From NCBI GenBank assembly GCA_000442015.1, contig KE561087.1, positions 1 to 40,510 of the forward strand: DNA of 40,510 nt, in the 5' to 3' direction. This stretch comes from Rozella allomycis CSF55 (Eukaryota; Rozellomycota). The notes beneath the pieces are model-generated. The model did no database searches. It had not been told where the DNA came from and worked only from the letters and a program-made list of their open reading frames with translations. The position numbers and the translations under genes are program-made. Positions 1 through 8,895 of the stretch are shown piece after piece. How positions within the stretch are numbered: position 1 is the first letter of the stretch; every line of letters begins with the position of its first letter.

Positions 1-1
1 A

Positions 2-1353
2 TTCAAGGAAAGAGCAAATTTTAATGATATTGAAGATTATTTAAAATTTAGACAAGAAGGAATCAATTCAAGTATTCTCAGTTAATCAACTTTATTAAAG
101 GTGATGGATTTCAAGACTTGAGGCGAAGAATTTCAAACAATTTCTATTTCAATTCATGGAACCCTCAAGGTGAATTGATATCAAACTTGAATGAACACAA
201 ATCTCCTTTAACGTGCATTGCTGTTTCTTTGGATAGCAGAATGTTTGCAACTGCTGATGAATCTGGTGTTTTAAAGATTTGGGATTCTCTAAGACTTCAT
301 GTTAAAATTACAAATCGTTCCAGATTATCTTTTTCTTTCAGTAATAAAATATTTTGCTTTAAAATGATGCGAATATAAACGCCATGAAGTTTATCGGATT
401 CCATGTTATTGCTATTGCATTGGATGACGCTACGTTAAATATAATGAGGTTCATTGATGTTTAATTGTTTAATAGAGTTGAATGCGTTTTAAGAAATGAA
501 CACATAAAGTTTCAAAAATTGACGTTGGTAAAGAAAATACAAATTAACGATGTTATGACTATAATGGCACCTTCTAACCGTACTCTTTATATCTTCAAGA
601 ATATCTAGTATTCAAAAATTGCATCATAGTAGCATCAAAGAATAATTCAGTCTATTGTTTGGATATCGACTCTTGTTCAATTAAATATCACTTCAATGTG
701 AAATATTCCAATGGTAACTTTCTCATTAACACTTTAAAGGATACATAACTACCCTTGCTGTTCACAAAAGTGGTTTATGGCTAGTCACTTGCACATCAAA
801 AGGATTCATCGACTTTTGGGATTTAAGATTCCATCTAATCTTCAAATCCATTCAATTCAATTCAAAAATAACAAAAGTTTCAATAATAAATCACCATCAA
901 GAACCCAAAATAGCTTTTGCTGCCAACAACGAAATCCACATTTGGAATATTTCAGAACACAAAACCCAAATATTGTACAGGATAGTCGATGAATCTAGTT
1001 TTATTACAGATCTATTATCGATCGAATACGAAAACTCTGTATTATTGCTGTCATCCAGCAGCGATGGGTCCGTCAGAGTATGGAATGTAGATGACCCTGC
1101 AGCTTCAAAAGTCACTATTCCGAGCTACAGGCAAGAGTCAGATGCTGTGGTGTTTAAGAATACAGCGGCCTTTGTAAATGGAGTCTTGGTGGTGACTCAT
1201 GAACAGGATTTAAATGTTAAAGCGAATTCGCAGAAGTATATGAATGTCACCAGATCGCATTTCGATCATATTGTTCAATTGGAAACTTTAAGATACCCGT
1301 GTCCTTTGTTGATCACTGCAAGCAGGGATTGCCAGGTGAAAGCATGGAAATAA
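2..1353 (+). CDS. VPS15: VPS15/PIK3R4 regulatory subunit of Vps34 PI3-kinase, C-terminal WD40 part (5' partial)
   Basis: This is the carboxyl end of the Vps15 pseudokinase subunit, which anchors and regulates the Vps34 PI3-kinase in autophagy and endosomal sorting. The start lies left of the window. Exons are 2-80, 101-448, 476-579, 600-713 and 740-1353, with introns of 20, 27, 20 and 26 nt. The spliced protein gives the Vps15 WD40 series: a WNPQGELISNLNEHKS repeat, VLKIWDSLR, FIDFWDLRFHL, EIHIWNISEH, SVRVWNVDD, and the terminal ITASRDCQVKAWK, which ends exactly where the family ends. One extra A is needed in the AAAA run at 361-364 to keep exon 2 open, so there is either a base-call error or a real lesion. 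The last 450 nt are repeated downstream at 1936-2388. Assignment rests on the order and wording of the repeats; the kinase-like and HEAT parts are not visible here. Confidence 0.85.
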
Positions 1354-1425
1354 ATCAAAAGTCAAAGCGCAATTTAACAATCTATTTAAATAAATTCTAA
1401 AACATTTTGTTATAAGATTATCTCA

Positions 1426-1703
1426 CTAACCATAAAAAATATGAGCTGGCTTTATTGTCTTTTTATGAATATGAGTTTCTGCATAACGCACAAGAAATAA
1501 ATGATCCTCATGGAACACCTCATTGCACTCAGACCAGGTACATGTAACCTCATCATCATCTGATTCTAATGACTCTGCACTATCCAGTTCTCTTCCAACT
1601 CTTTCCAATGTTCTCCTGCGTAATTTGAACCCAGGTATAACATCTCCAGCATCCAAATCTCTTCAATTCTCTCACAGATCCTTTTCAAAACCACCATCGT
1701 CTG
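1426..1703 (-). pseudogene. C2H2 zinc-finger gene, copy A, disrupted
   Basis: The minus strand encodes an acidic SLESDDDE stretch and one zinc-finger-like module, CTWSECNEVF, followed by His residues (C-x4-C, then H-x-H near ETHIH). Compared with copy B (2482-2739), the same frame has TGA where B has TGT (Cys) and TGA where B has TGG (Trp), in the ENWRDL segment. It also has a longer linker before the acidic run and one extra T near the 3' end that changes the last residues. Two independent in-frame stops suggest decay, although the 5' exon structure is unknown. The gene faces VPS15 and its stop lies about 70 bp beyond the VPS15 stop. Confidence 0.5.
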
Positions 1704-1933
1704 TTCGGCGAAAAAACAAATACCACTTGATTCACAGGATCAATTAACCACATCAATTCACAATTACCCTGACCGAAATATTTTTCAGTTACTAGTGTTT
1801 AGAGTTTACCGATCCGCTGACACCATTGAAGATTTCCAAAATTTATATCCAATCGCAAACTAAAATTTATAAATGTCATATAGCTATATCTATTGAAATG
1901 TGCTTCGGAATCTCATCATGAAATCCATTCTAT

Positions 1934-1934
1934 N
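1934..1934. other. Ambiguous base (N) at duplication junction
   Basis: This is the only ambiguous base in the window. It lies exactly between the two copies of the 1-kb duplication. An open frame running across it (1918-2385) would join a signal-peptide start to VPS15 WD40 sequence and is best regarded as a junction artefact. Confidence 0.95.
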
Positions 1935-1935
1935 G

Positions 1936-2388
1936 CCCAAAATAGCTTTTGCTGTCAACAACGAAATTCACATTTGGAATATTTCAGAACACAGGACCGA
2001 AATTTTGTACAGAATAGTTGATGAATCGAGTTTTATTACAGATTTATTATCAATAGAATACGAAAACTCTGTATTATTACTGTCATCCAGCAGCGATGGG
2101 TCTGTCAGGGTATGGAATGTGGATGACCCTGCAGCTTCAAAAGTCACTATTCCGAGCTACAGGCAAGAGTCAGATGCTGTGGTATTTAAAAATACAGCGG
2201 CCTTAGAAAATGGAGTCTTGGTGGTGACTCATGAACAGGATTTAAATGTTAAAGCGAATTCGCAGAAGTATATGAATGTCACTAGATCGCATTTCGATCA
2301 TATTGTTCAATTGGAAACTTTAAGATACCCGTGTCCTTTGTTGATCACTGCAAGCAGGGATTGCCAGGTGAAAGCATGGAAATAAATC
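1936..2388 (+). pseudogene. Second copy of the VPS15 3' end, without the rest of the gene
   Basis: This repeats 905-1356 of the VPS15 last exon, from the PKIAFAVNNEIHIWN segment to the AWK stop. It has no upstream WD40 exons and directly follows the N at 1934. Differences from the first copy are mainly third-position changes, with a few replacements such as ALENG for AFVNG. It is either a truncated tandem duplicate or the second haplotype placed in tandem by assembly. As drawn it cannot make a Vps15 protein. Confidence 0.75.
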
Positions 2389-2481
2389 AAAAGTCAAAGC
2401 GCAATTTAACAATCTATTTAAATAAATTCTAAAACATTTTGTTATAAGATTATCTCTAACCATAAAAAATATGAGCTGGCT

Positions 2482-2739
2482 TTATTGTCTTTTATGAATA
2501 TGATCTTTTACATAATGTGCAAGAAATAAATGATCCTCATGGAACACTTCATTGCACTCAGACCAGGTACATGGAAACTCATCATCGTCTGATTCTAATG
2601 ACACCATCCAGTTCACTTCCAACTCTTTTTTGAACCCAGGTATAACATCTCCAGCATCCAAATCTCTCCAATTCTCACACAGATCTTTTTCAAAACCACC
2701 ATCTAATGATTTCAGTACTTTATGCCAAAGTGGCTTCAC
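2482..2739 (-). CDS. C2H2 zinc-finger protein, copy B (5' end undefined)
   Basis: This is an open minus-strand exon of about 85 codons. Its order is a WHKVLKSLDGGFEKDL segment, CENWRDLDAGDVIPGF, an acidic SLESDDDE run, and one C2H2-like finger (CTWSECNEVFHEDHLFLAH) ending HIHKRQ. The finger has two cysteines four residues apart and downstream histidines, so zinc binding is plausible. There is no in-frame ATG upstream, which implies a 5' exon that I could not place confidently. I do not recognise the family. A single finger of this spacing in a short acidic protein could belong to a chromatin or transcription factor. Copy A at 1426-1703 is its broken partner, and a weaker relic may lie at 3833-4100. 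Confidence 0.45.
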   Translation of the reverse strand: MKPLWHKVLKSLDGGFEKDLCENWRDLDAGDVIPGFKKELEVNWMVSLESDDDEFPCTWSECNEVFHEDHLFLAHYVKDHIHKRQ

Positions 2740-2874
2740 TTTTAGTTATTAAAGGTTATAGTTTCCCGGTTCGCCGGCACCCTTGAAGATTTCCAAAATT
2801 TAAGTCCCATCGCAAACTAAAATTCATGACTGTCATATAACTATATCTATTGATATGTGCTTCGGAATCTCATC

Positions 2875-3507
2875 ATGAAATCCATTCTCTTTCTCACTAT
2901 CGCAATTCAATGCATTTTTGCCGCTCCCTCAGTTCTGGACATTGATGGCAAATGCAAATGCAAGCCTAAAAGAACTAAAACATTGACTGAATCGAAGTTT
3001 GAAACCATTACGAAAGTATCAACGTTAACTGTTACCGAAACACCATCGCCAATTACTGAAACAAGAACAGAAATGGTCACTTCCACTGTTCAAGAAACCT
3101 TAATTCCAGTTACTGAAACTGTGAAACTTACATGTTCTCCAGTTACAACCACTGAGGTCACAGTTGAAACACCTCCGGTCGTTACGAAAACTGGATTTTG
3201 TGAAACTGTAACCAAGACAGAGTCCCTCCCTACAGTCACTGCGATACCCAAATGTAAAAGAAGAAAGGTTTGTGACGGATATAGTAGTCAATGTGTTAAT
3301 GAGTATGATGATGTAGCTCGCGATGGCGACAGAAGAGGTAAAAGTCACGACAAGGATAATAAACTAGATGGTCACGGAAAAGATCATGAAAGAGATCATA
3401 GAAGAGACCGTAACAGAGACCATAGAAGAGACCGCGATAGAGACCACGGAAAGGATCACGACAGAGATCATGGAAGAAATCGCGACAGGGATCATGGGAG
3501 AAAGTAA
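2875..3507 (+). CDS. Secreted Thr/Val/Glu-rich protein with RD/H-rich repeat tail
   Basis: This encodes 210 residues with no introns. The ATG at 2875 opens a classical signal peptide (MKSILFLTIAIQCIFA, cleavage near APS). Next comes a Lys/Cys-rich stretch (KCKCKPKRTK), then about 85 residues built from loose TVTET/PVTET units that would be heavily O-glycosylated. A Cys-containing neck (CKRRKVC) follows, then a ~55-residue tail of DH, RD and KD pairs. Such low-complexity secreted proteins occur as wall, cyst-coat or host-interface proteins; the function here is unknown. An upstream GTG frame extension is not used because the signal sequence starts cleanly at the ATG. The start of this gene is also present at the end of duplication unit A (1918-1933). 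Confidence 0.75.
   Translation: MKSILFLTIAIQCIFAAPSVLDIDGKCKCKPKRTKTLTESKFETITKVSTLTVTETPSPITETRTEMVTSTVQETLIPVTETVKLTCSPVTTTEVTVETPPVVTKTGFCETVTKTESLPTVTAIPKCKRRKVCDGYSSQCVNEYDDVARDGDRRGKSHDKDNKLDGHGKDHERDHRRDRNRDHRRDRDRDHGKDHDRDHGRNRDRDHGRK
3340..3504 (+). repeat. Minisatellite encoding RDRDH/GKDH repeats
   Basis: Short units of 6-18 nt based on GAC/GAT, CAT/CAC and AGA codons repeat through the 3' end of the secreted-protein gene. The encoded pattern alternates charged pairs (DHGKDH, DHRRDR, DHGRNR). The repeat stays in frame to the stop codon, so its length can change without a frameshift. Confidence 0.7.
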
Positions 3508-4117
3508 ATATTAAAAAATAAGCAAATAAATCGCATTAACAATTTTATAATTGTTCATCAACTTTGATAATTAAAGATGACTTCATATCACCCTATATCT
3601 TCACATCAGTCGATTCTGCCTGATTTTATATTGAATCTGCTCATTTCTTTGTGTTCTATGAATTGAATTGTGAATAGTTTCAGAATGTATGTTTTTTATT
3701 GGGCATAACTTATCTTCTAGTATATTATAAGTATAGTCAATGAATGTATTATGTGAATGTGATGATAGATTTTTGTCGTAAATGCTGGTGACGTGAGAGA
3801 GTTATTGGAAGCCAAATAGACAATTGCCAATTTTATATCTTTTCCAGCCAAATGTAAACCCAAGTATGACATCTTATAGCGCACGGCTCTATTATTCTCA
3901 CGTAGATACTTTTATATACCACCATGGAGTGTTCATCGAAAGCAAAATGTTCTTGGTCGATGTCAATATACTCTATTTTACTATGAAAACTGAAAAGATC
4001 TATAATTTTAGTAAAAATCTTACTGTGATATTTTTGCTCACACTGTAACAGAAATGTCTCTAGTTGGTTTTTCCTACAAATTATTAATAGTGTCAGCCAT
4101 AGTAACAAAATTCTTTG
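3508..4117. other. Intergenic stretch; no firm gene
   Basis: This is 610 bp between the secreted-protein gene and the USP gene. Open frames of 74 and 91 codons overlap here on opposite strands, but neither has a convincing protein pattern and the minus one lacks an ATG. On the minus strand about 3833-4100 shows patchy similarity to the zinc-finger gene (for example AACCCAAGTATGACATCT against AACCCAGGTATAACATCT, and a shared ACCACCAT), as in a decayed third copy. Nothing else is evident. Confidence 0.5.
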
Positions 4118-7100
4118 ATGTTTTCCTCGACCAAAAAATTTTTCAAGACGATCTTACAGAAAAAGAAAAAAGTATGATAAATCAATCTATTTAATACAGG
4201 TTGTTTCAAGCCAAAAGGATAAACCACCCGAGATTACCATTGACACACCAAGAAGGTATTCCACTAAAGGAGCGGACGAAATATATGCAATGTATCTGCT
4301 AGTGCTTCATGAAATCACTAAAGATGGTGATGAGGAACAGGTTTCATTGACGAAAATAAAATCACTGCCTACAATAACGGTTGCGTTTGGGGAGGACAAG
4401 GTCACAGAGATATTTAATGATTTCGGGAAAAAAGGTGGATTAAAGCTGAGGTTTATTTTTTGTAAATTGTTGTCCTGGACTTCTGGGTCAATTGATGATA
4501 AATTCTTGTCCTGTGCCAAAGTTTATTTGAAGGATAAATCTAGTGTGTCTGGGATTAAATTGCAGGAATTGTTTAATGATATCAGTTTAAAAGCGGAAAA
4601 AAGTAAGGGCAAATCCATAAAGAACATTGTATCGGAATGGCATTTGGATGTAAAACAGCCGTCTACATTGTCTTCGTTTAAATCACTTTCTTCTGTTAAT
4701 AAGATTCCAAAAAGCAGTTCATTCTACGACAGTTATAATATTTTTCTCAAAGGAAGAGTAAGGTCTAGCTCAATGGAAAGAGACTCAACGAAGCAGACAA
4801 GCAAAAAATCTACTCAGTGTAGTATTTGTATGATTTGTCACGATTTTGACAGCGATATTGATGATTTTGTGCACGAAATATTTTTGGAAAATCAAAATAG
4901 GGTTGTAAATGGTGAGTTGCCAGTGTCTTGTGTTATTTCTTGGATTCATCAAAATCCCTCAAAGGCGAAATTCTTGTGGAATTTGCAAGAGAATGCAAAT
5001 GATTTCTCTTTGATACTTGAAGAAAAGAAGGCCGTTAAATTGTGCTTGAAAAATGCGCGGTACCGTGTTGGAGATCCTTGTTATATTTTGTCAAGTAGAT
5101 GGTGGCAATGTTGGTGTGAATATGTTCAATTCTATGAGACATCTGACGATATTTTAAATAAAGAGACTATTTTTCCCGGACCGATTGATAATATGGAAAT
5201 AATTGATTATGAATATAGCATTGAACCAATTGAATTTTATGCGTTGAAGAAAGAGTTACAAGAAGGATTGGATTTTATTTTGATTCCAGAAAATGTTTGG
5301 GAGCTGTTTTTTCTGTGGTATGGAGGAGGGCCGGTCATGGCGAGACAGATATTCAGTATTGAAAAGACCGAGGCTTTTATGGATGCACCGTTTAAAATCA
5401 AGAGAAATAAAATATTTAACGTGGAAGTTGAGCTTTTTCCTTTATTAATAAATATTAAACAAGCTGATGGTGAAACTAGTGAATGCATTGTAAGTTCTAT
5501 TAGTACTTTGCAAGATTTGATTAATATATCATGCAAATACTTGAATCTTGATGTATCTAAGCGATATTTACTTAGTATAAGCAAGGACGGAAATACATTT
5601 TTTGATTTTTCTATTGACCATGAAAACCCCAGAACTTTGGGTGAAATCGGATTAGAGAGCGGAAATATAGTAATGCTAACACAACAAGATGAAATCGCTG
5701 ATTTAGAAAAGAGCCAGCCTAAGGTTTCATTAACGGATGATAAAGAAAACATATATCATGGAATAGTCGGTCTTGAAAATTTGGGGAACACTTGCTATTT
5801 GAATGCTTCTCTGCAAAGCTTGATTAATTTATCATCATTTTCAAATTTGTTTATAAAGAATTTGTATGCATCGAGTATGAATGTGAATAAAGGCAGAAAG
5901 TTTAAAATACTTGACGAATTTGGCTTACTAATTAAAAAAGTTTTTCATTCAGTGGATGGATCCTGCTTAGCCCCACAAGAGTTTCGCAATGCTGTTTCTA
6001 AAATTTCTATTGAATTCGCTGGATACGCTCAACACGACGCACAAGAATTTTTGGGCGCATTGCTGGATGCCCTTCATGAAGATTTAAATAAGAATGTCGC
6101 CAAATCTTTTGTTAAAAATCCTGATTGGAAAGGTGAAAATGAAAACATGTTTGCTTCTATTTTATGGAAAAATCATCTGCAAAGAAATAATTCAATTCTT
6201 GTCCCAATTTTTCAAGGTCAATTAAAATCATTTACGGAATGCAATAGTTGCAAAAAGAAATCATTAAATTTCGATCCATTCTTATTCTTGTCAGTTCCAA
6301 TTCCGAGCATTCTCAGCAGATCTTTTCTTATAACCATAATTAATTTGGAATCTATTGTTTACCAAATTAAACTCACTGTAAATACCCAAGGAACTGCTGC
6401 TGATATTATTGCTGCTTGGAAAAAGATGTCTATTGAAGATCGTAAAAAGGAATATTTGTTGGCCGAAATAAATAATGGATATGTTTCAAATGTTATTAAA
6501 AGAAATAGATTGATAGATAACATCAGACAAAGCGATAATCTCGTTCTTTACGAATACAAAATTGGAATTACCAGAGTTGATTCAGAATTCCAGTTTGAAA
6601 CAAATCCATCATCAACATTGAAGAACAAATACGGATCAAGTGCTAGAATTCACTTTATAAATCGTAAATATAAAACTGAATTATTCAAATCCAAAGGAAA
6701 GTTTCTTCCCTTCGGCCTTCCCATTATTCATTTCTTTACTCTATTGGATGATAATACGATTCCTGTTAAAACTATATACGACACAATTCTTTATCGTCTT
6801 TCCAAATTATTAAATGTTTTCATTCCATTTAATGTTAAGGAAACATCACAAACAATTATTCCATGTAATTCAGATCCGTTTCAAGATGGTGAAATTCCCT
6901 TTGTTCTTCGATTTATTAACATAAAAGGAAGCCAATGCCGCTCATGTCAAGATGTCAATTGCACCGGCTGCATTCTTGGTTACAATAACGACACATTTCC
7001 CTTGTGTTGGGATGATTCTTTTTCAATTGATTGGAAAAACAATAAGTTGGCAGAGTTAGTTAAATTTGATAATCTAAAGAAACCAAATATAAATCTAAAT

Positions 7101-7619
7101 GTAAATCTCTCTGAAGACGAAGTATTTCTTGAAGACTGTCTATTGAAATTCCAGTATCCAGAAAAGCTTTTAGCAGATGAATATTTCTGCTCCAACTGCA
7201 ACACATATTCGGAGGCAACCAAAAAGATTTCTATCCATAGAGCGCCACTTGTTCTTATCGTCCACTTGAATAGATTCAAACAAAACATGTTCAATGTCAG
7301 TAAAAATTCTAAATTGGTTCGCTATCCATTTGAGCTCGTTTTAGAAAATGTTATTGTCGGTGATTCTTTTGATCATCCGCAAAATGTCAAATACGAGCTA
7401 CAAAGTGTTATTTGCCATGTTGGCGATGTTTCCAGTGGTCATTACATTTGCGTCGCTAAAAATACATACAGGAATAATTGGTATCTCTTTGATGACAACT
7501 ATTGCGGCCAAGTCGAAGATGTTCAACAAATTGTTTGTGAAGAAGGTTACATTTTGCTTTACCAGATGGTTGACTGCAATCGGCATCTAGATAAATTAGT
7601 AAAGGAATACTTTAAATAA
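4118..7619 (+). CDS. DUSP-containing ubiquitin-specific protease (USP4/15/32, Ubp12 type)
   Basis: This encodes 1157 residues in exons 4118-4171 and 4200-7619, with a 28-nt intron. It is a cysteine protease that removes ubiquitin from proteins. A DUSP module lies around residues 300-400 (RWWQCWCEYVQFYE, then GPIDN and WELFFLWYGGGPVMAR), followed by a ubiquitin-like stretch and the split USP domain. The Cys box GLENLGNTCYLNASLQ has its nucleophile near residue 550. The first CxxC pair is in ECNSCKK, and a long insert contains CRSCQDVNCTGC. The second CxxC is in FCSNCNTYSEA, then the His box SGHYICVAKN (His near 1099) and WYLFDD. All catalytic elements are present. The N-terminal ~280 residues have EF-hand-like helical character as in USP32, but I see no clear calcium loop. 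The first exon is short and basic (MFSSTKKFFKTILQKKKK); this start is inferred. Confidence 0.85.
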
Positions 7620-7877
7620 AAAAACAAAAATTTTATGATTTACTTGCGATATTTTTTATTTGGTAACGTGGATCATTTGAATCGATGAAATACAATTATT
7701 ATTTGCGCACCGGGTGATTCAACCGAAGTAGTTTACAATTGCCCTGGCGGAATTATGCTTACTGCTTACAAGTACATGATAGAAGCATTATAAATTCGTC
7801 AGTTTTAATTTTTTGAATCCGAAATAGAAGTTCACGACGTGGCAACTTATTTATACCTTGCTGCGCCATTAATTAGC

Positions 7878-8848
7878 ATGTCTAAACTGTCATTATTGCT
7901 GTCTATCTTGCTAGCCATGACAGTGAAAACAGATGAAATCTCTAGCTGGGTCCCAAAAATTCTCACATGGAATATTTATGCCTTTCCTCAACTTCCCTTC
8001 CCTGAATGGTTTCTAAGAACGTTGCCACTGTCTAATTTAACAAAGTCATACAGCTTTAAGGAGCGTACTGAAGCGATTGGAAACCATGAGCTTCTACAAG
8101 GTGCTGATATCATAGTGTTTTCAGAAATGTTTAATGATGGAGTCTACGAGTTGATAAAGGGCAAATTGAAGGATACTCACCCGCATTCTTCGCCAATTCT
8201 AATGTCTAAAAGACGAAATAGAGCGTTGAAGTTTACCATAACAAATGGTGGTTCAGTTATTTTTAGCAAGTGTAGGATCCTGACTATACAACAATTTGCT
8301 TTTAAGAAGGCTTGCGGGAGTGACAAATATGCATCAAAGGGCTTTTTTATTGCTGAAATCGACGCCCCTCAACGTACCTTGATAGTCTCAACACATTTGC
8401 AGGCAACCGATGATGGTTGCAATCCGGGACAAAGTGCACAGATAAGAAAGGAACAGCTCACCTATATTTACCAGGTTTTATCATTGCGCGCTTCTAGTGA
8501 TGACATTAAATTAGCGTTCTTGGTTGGTGATTTGAATGTCAATTATGGATCAGCGGAATACATAGACTCTGTAGAAAGATTTGATACAGGTAAGATATTT
8601 TTGTTTTTATAAAAGGCAATTATACAGTAAAAACAAACATTAAAAGTTTTGACACAAAGCACAACGGGATAGCGTTGAGGAGAGTTCCTGAAAGTCCTGT
8701 AGAACATTTGGATTATATTATACCTTTTAAAGGAGTTAATAATTACGTAAACGAAGCTTTAAATGTTACCTACAATGGCTCAAATGGTAAAGTCAAAGAC
8801 TATAGTGATCACTATCCTTTGCTTGGTTATTTACCAGAGAATATTTAA
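7878..8848 (+). CDS. Secreted neutral sphingomyelinase-like phosphodiesterase (EEP fold)
   Basis: This encodes 314 residues in exons 7878-8589 and 8616-8848, with a 26-nt intron. The protein opens with a signal peptide (MSKLSLLLSILLAMTVKT). The endonuclease/exonuclease/phosphatase fold follows with its metal and catalytic motifs in order: LTWNIYAFP, the metal Glu in VFSEMF, STHLQATD, VGDLNVN, HLDYIIPF and the terminal SDHYPLLGYL. This combination matches bacterial sphingomyelinase C and fungal or animal neutral sphingomyelinases, which split sphingomyelin or related sphingolipids to ceramide and a phospho-headgroup. The substrate in this organism is inferred. The in-frame GTG 39 nt upstream is ignored because the ATG gives the signal peptide. 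It converges on DRC11 with 47 bp between stops. Confidence 0.8.
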
Positions 8849-8895
8849 GTCTACAAAATAAAATATTTAAAATCTTAGTTTTTATTTCTTTTTCT

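Larger units (their letters stand above)
904..2891. repeat. Imperfect ~1 kb tandem duplication joined at an N
   Basis: Unit A is 904-1933 and unit B is 1936-2891. Each holds the last part of VPS15, its 3' UTR, a minus-strand C2H2 zinc-finger ORF, and the upstream region and first codons of the secreted-protein gene that starts at 2875. The units meet at base N1934. Unit A stops inside the signal peptide of that gene and unit B begins inside the last VPS15 exon, as if two overlapping contigs or haplotypes had been laid end to end. The first ~370 nt differ at roughly 6% of sites, mostly silent. From about 1190/2220 the VPS15 end and 3' UTR are almost identical. The zinc-finger and upstream parts then diverge again, with indels. 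Confidence 0.9.

Noticed and set aside
1900-2385. Open frame joining a signal-peptide start to WD40 sequence
   Set aside because: It runs across the N at the duplication junction, so the fusion is most likely an assembly product.
3824-4048. 74-codon plus-strand frame
   Set aside because: It has no recognisable protein pattern and overlaps a possible zinc-finger relic on the other strand.
5237-5752. 171-codon minus-strand frame inside the USP gene
   Set aside because: It is a shadow of the protease coding strand with no protein signature.
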